Below are positions 58,601 through 64,000 of a DNA stretch of 64,000 nucleotides, piece by piece. The position numbers were made by a program, and so were the translations under genes. Each line of letters begins with the position of its first letter. The first letter of the stretch is position 1. The stretch is from positions 682,001 to 746,000 of the forward strand of contig BSBK01003559.1 in the NCBI GenBank assembly GCA_027943335.1, read 5' to 3'. The notes beneath the pieces were generated by a model. That model worked only from the letters and a program-made list of their open reading frames with translations, was not told the origin of the DNA and made no database searches. The stretch comes from Chamaecyparis obtusa (Eukaryota > Streptophyta > Pinopsida > Cupressales > Cupressaceae).

Positions 58601-58708
58601 TCATTGAGTTGCAGTATTGTCCTACAATAGAGCAGGTTGTAGACATCTTCACCAAACCCTTCACTAATAGTAAGTATCTTCACTTGCGAGCTCTCTTGGG
58701 GGTGTGAG
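55636..58708 (+). pseudogene. Pol region of the copia element (protease, integrase, RT, RNase H)
   Basis: Protease: FFYSGATHHMG at about 55650; the catalytic Asp of DSGAT is Tyr here. Integrase: WHERFGHLN and CLGCKVGKH zinc residues (56049-56170), then HSDVMGP (first Asp), FIDDFSRYTW, a frameshift near 56326, LRIDNERDY (second Asp) and NGVVERNN (Glu). RT: NTWDLAPLPK, FAVDGSVDKYKDKLVAKGF, HQMDVKSGFLHGDL, YGLKQAPRAWY and the intact catalytic YVDD at about 57772. RNase H: YTDTNW, IKAEYRG, HCDNQGAI and HMHFIKELI, ending at TGA 58706. Stops are mainly TAG at Gln positions, for example three in MEQPxGFIQ. Confidence 0.92.
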
Positions 58709-59003
58709 CTATTTATTCAAGGGGGGTCATTTGACTTCTTTATTCTTATGGGGGGATATTTTTCTCACACGAGGTCTTCTCTCTCATTTTCTCTTATTGT
58801 ACTTATCTCTCTTTTTGGGGGAGGGTTTTTCCCATGAGGTTTTCCCTTTTTTCTCTATTTTATGAGATATTGCATTTCATATCTTTTGCACATGCAGTTT
58901 GTACATGGGTACCTAACATGGCCTAGTAGTCGGGACCCATCATACATTGTTATCTAGCATTGTGAGCTTAAGAGCATTCCCCTAATTTTCACTTAAGGTG
59001 AGG

Positions 59004-59479
59004 TGTTGGTGTAATTAATTATTCACTAATTATACTACACTTAAGTTTATTTAGGATAATACATTTTCATATTAGTTTTCATATAGACACATAGGAGTTT
59101 GCATCTCATTTTAGCACATGGTGTAGGAGAATTCTACTTTAGGTGGTGATAGTTGTCATCTCATACCTCTTTATGTGTGAGATCCACCTTTAGTGCTCTT
59201 ATCACATTATCATCATCTCATTATTGCACATGTTACACATACTTTGTTGTACAATTGAGGATGATCCACCTTTGGTGGACACGTGATTACACCTAATGTG
59301 ATTGATAGGTTATCACTTGCATAACTCCTAGTTATCACACATTATTTATATAATTAGGCACATCTACATTATATGTATTTATTATCATTTGATCATATCA
59401 TATTGTCTCTCTTATTTGTGCTATCTATTTATCTTCTAGATCTAGACATTACATTCATTACCTTACGCAAATTCATACA
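59004..59479 (+). repeat. 3' LTR of the nested copia element (476 bp)
   Basis: It starts TGTTGGTGTAATTAATT after a purine-rich AAGGTGAGG tract and ends TTCATACA, followed by AGGAG. It is shorter than the 5' LTR because of a deletion near 59397. Confidence 0.92.
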
Positions 59480-59484
59480 AGGAG

Positions 59485-60292
59485 AAAAAACTGGAAAAAA
59501 AAAATCAAACTGGTGATTGAAGTAGAAGAGGAAGAAGATGAAGATGAAGATATTTAGATCCCCATTGATATCACTAAATTGTGCCCTAAGGAACTGCTCA
59601 AGCTCTTTAAAAATTTGTTGTTGAAGGCACAAAGATAAAAGATTAAAGAGAAGAAGAAGCCTATAGTACTGAAGGTAGCTAGAGACATTCTAGAAGGTCT
59701 AATTCTAGATGTAGATTATGACATTGATGCAATAGTAATTGATCAGATAGACACATTGATAAAGGCCATTGTTAAACAAACTCTTGATAGTGACACTGCT
59801 GTAATGAAGTTGGTTGAGTCTAATTATGAGAAGAAAAGGATAGTGAAGTTGATGGAGAAGATTGCTAAAGATAAGGAGATACTTTCAGAACTTGTGGATC
59901 AAACAAAGATCACAGTAAAAGAGGTCGGTCAGTTATTGACCAAAGTGTCAAAAAATTTAGAGTTTACCAAGGACTTGGAGAAGATCAAAGAACATGCACA
60001 AAAGGACCTTGACAAATTAGTTGAAAAGCTTGATCCTATCACAAAATATGCAATAGAGTACAGTGCCAAAGTGAAAATGGTCACATACAAGAGGATCATC
60101 ACACTACTTGAATTACAATCCTACTTAGCTCCCACAGTAGAGGTGTTGCAACAAAATGTGAAGAACACAAAAGCTATAAATGAATTACCAGACATGGGTA
60201 CTTTGGATGTCATGGAGGAGTTAACCTCTAATATACATGGACATGTCATTGTTATGAATCATTTGAAGAAGTCATGGGAGATGTCATTATAG
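59485..60292 (+). pseudogene. Right part of the element-borne ORF, coiled-coil-like, function unknown
   Basis: It resumes the frame broken by the copia insertion. After an A run come an acidic patch (VEEEEDEDEDI, about 59520-59557), stops TAG at 59555 and TAA at 59636 (both likely Gln), then an open run to 60292. The last 178 residues are Lys/Glu/Leu/Val-rich with a heptad-like pattern (KEILSELVDQTKITVKEV, GQLLTKVSKNLEFTKDLEKI) and end NHLKKSWEMSL. This would favour an extended coiled coil. No catalytic motif is visible. TAG stops 60290-60292. Confidence 0.6.
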
Positions 60293-60557
60293 ACTACAAA
60301 GACAAACTTCAAGGATGTATTTGACAGAATCTGAGCCTGGTATGCTATTCATCTGAACACATTTGAATTTGTGAATCTTTTTCATTGTTGAAAAAAGGGG
60401 GAGTGTAAGGGAAAGTGAAAATAGGTATATGAAGAATATGTATTAGTGATGTATAGTGTTAGGAGGAGTCATACAATATATATGTTTTTTGCTATGATCA
60501 GTGTTAAGATAATTTTTGGGAGATAAACATATTTTCACCTAGTGTTTGTCATCAATG

Positions 60558-60571
60558 TCAAAGGGAGGGAT
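60558..60571 (+). other. Polypurine tract of the SIRE-like element
   Basis: TCAAAGGGAGGGAT lies directly before TGTTGG of the 3' LTR, the arrangement typical of SIRE-type copia. A second purine run, AAAAAAGGGGGAG, is at about 60390. Confidence 0.8.
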
Positions 60572-61955
60572 TGTTGGTATTGTGATGGATTTTGGTGAGC
60601 TATCATAGGTGATTGTGTTTTTGGTTTTCATTCATGACAACATAGTTATCGCACATGGTTTGACCAATCGGTAAGGTCAATGTTTGATCGGTATGCAGAA
60701 AACAAAAGTATAGTAACCAGTGTACATGTAGTACAAATGCATATGGAGATTCGGGTAGTGGTCATGTTTGAGATGGAATTAATTGGAGTAGTCATAGAAT
60801 CAATATTATATAATCATAATACATCTTGTCTTCAACTACAACTTGCTTGGACAATCAGTGTGCAAGCATCACAGTGGTAGAAGAGGCTACAAGTTGAAGA
60901 GACTGAGTTCTTGAGCTATCAGTGATAAATCTTAGATCGGTGAATGATATGGATATTATGGTGTGTATAGATGTTATGGCGATGCATCTTAGAAGATAAG
61001 GATTTGATGAGCTATCATTTATACGCTTAAGGCAAGCATGAAGGGAAGATTCCAAAAGCAATTTGGGATGGTCAATAGGTCTTGATTGTTCTTGGAAACA
61101 TCACATGTAAATCTTATGATGGATTGAGGTGGTGCTAGAAAAAATTTTACAAACATCAAGATATGTTTTTTGGTGAGATGTATTTGAGCGGGAAAATTGA
61201 AATTTGAATTTTGGTGAAGGTTAAGGCGATGCAAGTTAAGTATTTATTGGGTACTACTCTTATCGTAAAAGGTTGTTGAGAGTTAGTGATTTGATGATTG
61301 TGTGAAGCGAAATTCATGTTGTTAGGGTGTAATCATGGTTTTGAGTAGAGGTAGATCAAATAGAAGTAATAGAGAGTAGAGAGCATATTGGATCTAACAG
61401 GCAAAGTGTGCTACATCTAGATCAGTTCTTATTGTTCCCTAATAGTTATAGAAAGCAAAATCCATTAACCGGGTGGACTTTAATAGGTCTTCTATTGTAA
61501 ACCCCTTAACTAGGTGGACTTTAACACGTCTTCTATTGTAAATATCTTAACCAGGTGGAATCATAGAAGGAGTTTTAAATCCTCTAGCAAGGTCAATCTT
61601 AACAAATCTCATTTTACTCCTGATAGTGTACTAATCACTCCTAACAGGGTGAACCCTCTGAAATGGTATTTATAGCACCTAACAGGGCAAACCTTTTTAC
61701 TGTAATGAAGGGCTTGTGGGTGTCATCCCCACCATGGTTTTCTCCCTCTAATTGAGGGTTTATGTGAGAAAAATTAGTGTGTTATGTGTGATGAATGTGT
61801 TAAAGTCTGATGTTATTTAATTTTATTTCATTGCATCAGTTATATGTATTATTATTTGGAAGTTGTTGCTAAAGTTAATTAGACCTATGGTTGAATTAGT
61901 AGATTACCTATTTGTAATGATTCACCCCCCCTCTTAGTACCTTCAAATACTAATA
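60572..61955 (+). repeat. 3' LTR of the SIRE-like element (1384 bp)
   Basis: It begins TGTTGGTATTGTG and ends ACTAATA (TA where CA is expected, again a C-to-T change), followed by the target duplication GAACT. It includes a 41-bp tandem unit (TTAACCGGGTGGACTTTAA, then GGTCTTCTATTGTAAA) at about 61468-61560 and several CCTAACAGGG words, as in other SIRE-type LTRs. Confidence 0.85.
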
Positions 61956-61960
61956 GAACT

Positions 61961-64000
61961 CCATACATACATGTTGTATCCTTCTATGTTAAAGACCCTC
62001 TATATATTATGACTCGTGATGTTTGATAAGAGTTTTCATTCCTTTTTCAATAGCTTCTATCTTGATATGACATTTGAAAAAGTGGAAAAAATGTTTGACC
62101 CTCCCATTGTTTATCATTACACATTTTTATCATCATCGTCAGGACTATTATGTTTGCATTCACATGGTATAACAATACTATCACACTTTACATTTATTGA
62201 TTTCTTTGCTCAATGTCATTTCTTTACTCTAATAGAGAACTGGTTGTAGATAATGATCAGGTCTATATTGGTGAAGATTCCTCGCAAACTACAAACTGGG
62301 TTTTCACAAGATTTACTGGGTTTCTTCATTTTAGAGTTTGATGCAGGAGCATCTTGGGTTTTTGGCAATCCTATATCTCACTAGCTTGTTAGATGTGCTC
62401 GGTAACTACTTTTGAGTTCTCGGTGGAGTGTTCTTGTTTGTTCACTAATGATCTTGGTTACCTATCTTTGCTCGGTGGTGCCTCTCACCGAGTGGCTTTG
62501 TTGTGTTCTTTCACCAAGTGGGTTCGGTGTTGCTCGGTGTCCTTGTTCACTAACAAGTTTAATTTAATTATTTTGGTTGGTCGACTTGTGTATTTAATTT
62601 TGGTCATGATATTATTGTTGGGATCGCTCATTGGGAAACATGTGGACCTAAATCTGGGTCATTTCTTTCTCCAATGCTAGATCATGAGGATTCTTTGGTC
62701 TGACTTGTTTGGTAGCCTTGAGTATAAATGTAATGTTTTGGTCTAGGTTTAGGAGGGAAGTGGAGTTAGAAGAAAGATATGAAGTTGGAGATCGTGGATC
62801 TTGCATGTATGAGGATTGTTCTATTATGTAATTGATTTCTATTGTATTGGTTGTAACTGTGAAGGCCTCACAACCTAACATGTATCAAGTTTGAATGAAT
62901 AAATAAAAATGATATGCTTCCTTTGTCTCCTTTTTACATTTTATTGCTTCTATGTTGTGATTTTGCAAGGTGGTCTGGTGTTTGGGTGAGCCTTTGGCCC
63001 TATTTCTCACCCTCTCCCTGCATCAAAGTTTCTATTTTTTGTGAAAAAAAGAAAGAAAAACTTAGTTCACGGATTTTGAGATGTGATCAAATTATTGTGA
63101 CTATGTTTGCATTCTTCAACAGTATTTATGTGTATCATATGTATGTTGTTATTATTTTATAACAATTCATGCACCATTATTTTATCCTTCCATAGATTGT
63201 AGACCCCCTTCTTTGTCATTACTTCATTGGATAAATAATTCTATTGGCCATGGCATTTGTGTTTTCTGAAGATACATATCAATGTCAACCACATGGCAAT
63301 ATCTTTATACTATTGAAGATAGCTCCTTGATAGTGGAATACTTACATTGTTGATTAAATACATAGGAATGGTGTAGTTGAAATGACTGTTATGAAAGTGA
63401 TTTACTTTATTTTTGAATGTTGCATTCTATCTTTATTGATCATTATTTTTCATTTAACCTTGATAACAACATTAGAATTGATATTGGCATTTATGGTCAC
63501 TTTATCTGTTATCTGTTTAACTCTAGCTATATTCCTGAAGCTATAAATTATCTTCCTGTAGCAGCACACTCATCTTGTAGCATGATCTTTGTTTCATATA
63601 TTATGTAGCTATTTGTTATTGTTCTATTTATTTTCATTTAATAACATGCTAAGCTCTACCCTTGTGGGAGCCCATTTCACCCCACATGTTATAATGTGTA
63701 TGATATCAATTTATAATAGACGATGGTGATCATAATACATGTACCCTTTCTCTCTTCTTGTAGGTTTCTCTGGATGGCCAACTTATCAGCACAACTGAAT
63801 TTCAGTATTTATAACTAAAAATTAGTTTTGGTCAAACACATGGTCTAGTTATATTCATTCTAGCTAAGTTAGATACGTGTCTCAACTTTTTCTAATTGGA
63901 AGTCTCCATTGAATGCATATTTTAGATAACTTTGGATCCAATTATAAAAACAAAATAAAATTATTTTTAAAAAAAATGATGTTTAACCAACTCCCACTCC
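61961..64000. other. Unassigned sequence at the right end
   Basis: No gene or named element. 62400-62550 repeats CTCGGTGG / CTCACCGAGTGG / TTCACCAAGTGG / CTCGGTGTCC words that can pair locally. Frames at 62393-62680 and 62914-63162 are hydrophobic and unsupported. It may be an LTR or other retroelement fragment whose partner lies outside the window. Confidence 0.4.

Larger units (their letters stand above)
52266..59479 (+). mobile_element. Full-length, dead Ty1/copia retrotransposon nested in the SIRE-like element
   Basis: 7.2 kb with LTRs at 52266-52764 and 59004-59479, a tRNA-Met primer site at 52765, an unusually long leader (to 54671), then gag, protease, integrase, RT and RNase H in the copia order. 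The target duplication AGGAG is exact on both sides (52261-52265 and 59480-59484). LTR divergence is about 10 percent by eye, plus a 22-bp length difference, so the insertion is old. At least fifteen in-frame stops and two frameshifts kill gag-pol. Confidence 0.95.
50593..61955 (+). mobile_element. SIRE-like Ty1/copia derivative without gag-pol, carrying one long ORF
   Basis: The left LTR fragment starts TGTTGGCATTGTGATGG (50593). The 3' LTR starts TGTTGGTATTGTGATGG (60572) and ends at 61955 after a TTCACCCCCCCTCTTAG run typical of SIRE-type LTR ends. GAACT flanks the element on both sides (50588-50592, 61956-61960). Without the nested copia (52266-59479 plus 5 bp) it is about 4.1 kb. The 5' LTR breaks off at about 50960 and runs straight into the ORF; the rest of the LTR, the primer site, gag, protease, integrase, RT and RNase H are gone. 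The ORF lies where SIRE-type elements carry an extra post-pol (env-like) frame. LTR divergence is about 12 percent by eye. Confidence 0.8.

Noticed and set aside
1..64000. CRISPR array, operon or bacterial/phage content
   Set aside because: No spaced identical repeats, no ribosome binding sites and no prokaryotic gene order. All identified features are of plant nuclear type.

Overview
The window reads as plant nuclear DNA from a large, repeat-rich genome, most likely a gymnosperm (conifer); the organism is inferred. The grounds are AT-rich sequence, one clear host gene in 64 kb, long spliced non-coding leaders, and decayed LTR retrotransposons, LINEs and hAT transposons with plant-type domains (Tat-lineage Ty3/gypsy, SIRE-like and other Ty1/copia, DUF659-type hAT, a Cassandra-like 5S-derived repeat). 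Most stop codons in the dead coding regions are TAG or TAA where the family has Gln, as expected from C-to-T decay of methylated cytosines.

Layout. 1-8.6 kb is mostly unassignable sequence with a dead Ty3/gypsy gag (about 4.2-5.4 kb), a minus-strand tRNA-Met primer binding site (7445-7456) and small tandem repeats. 8.6-9.0 kb holds a 196-bp tandem duplication. 9.96-13.65 kb is a degenerate hAT transposon on the plus strand, with its own 5'-UTR intron and a duplicated segment over the C-terminal dimerisation region. 15.2-16.9 kb looks like a second, inverted hAT remnant. 18.7-20.2 kb has a diverged pair of LTR-like segments, and 20.7-22.6 kb a dead LINE ORF1. 26.46-27.54 kb has three copies of a 5S rRNA-derived repeat, two of them forming a 153-bp-arm inverted repeat.

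The only convincing intact host gene is a minus-strand UBP1-associated protein 2 (UBA2c-like) gene. Its coding exon is 28902-30512. A likely 5'-UTR intron ends right before the ATG, and a leader exon and TATA box lie near 32.05-32.51 kb. The protein has two RRM domains separated by an unusually long glutamine-rich repeat.

About 130 bp beyond the TATA box lies a fairly young Tat-lineage Ty3/gypsy element (32809-43400) that keeps gag and protease but has lost reverse transcriptase and most of RNase H and integrase. Its 3' LTR is 23 bp short and is followed by a second copy of the 164 bp that precede the 5' LTR, so the right side preserves the empty target site. A LINE ORF1/endonuclease remnant (44.2-46.0 kb), a decayed minus-strand reading frame (48.3-49.1 kb) and a 7 x 34 bp minisatellite (49419-49656) follow.

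The right end is a nested pair. A SIRE-like copia derivative (50593-61955, target duplication GAACT) has lost gag-pol and keeps one long lysine/glutamate-rich, coiled-coil-like reading frame. That frame is split by a second, full-length but dead Ty1/copia element (52266-59479, target duplication AGGAG). LTR divergences estimated by eye (about 12 percent host, 10 percent guest, 2-3 percent for the Tat element) agree with the nesting order. 61.96-64 kb shows nothing I can assign.
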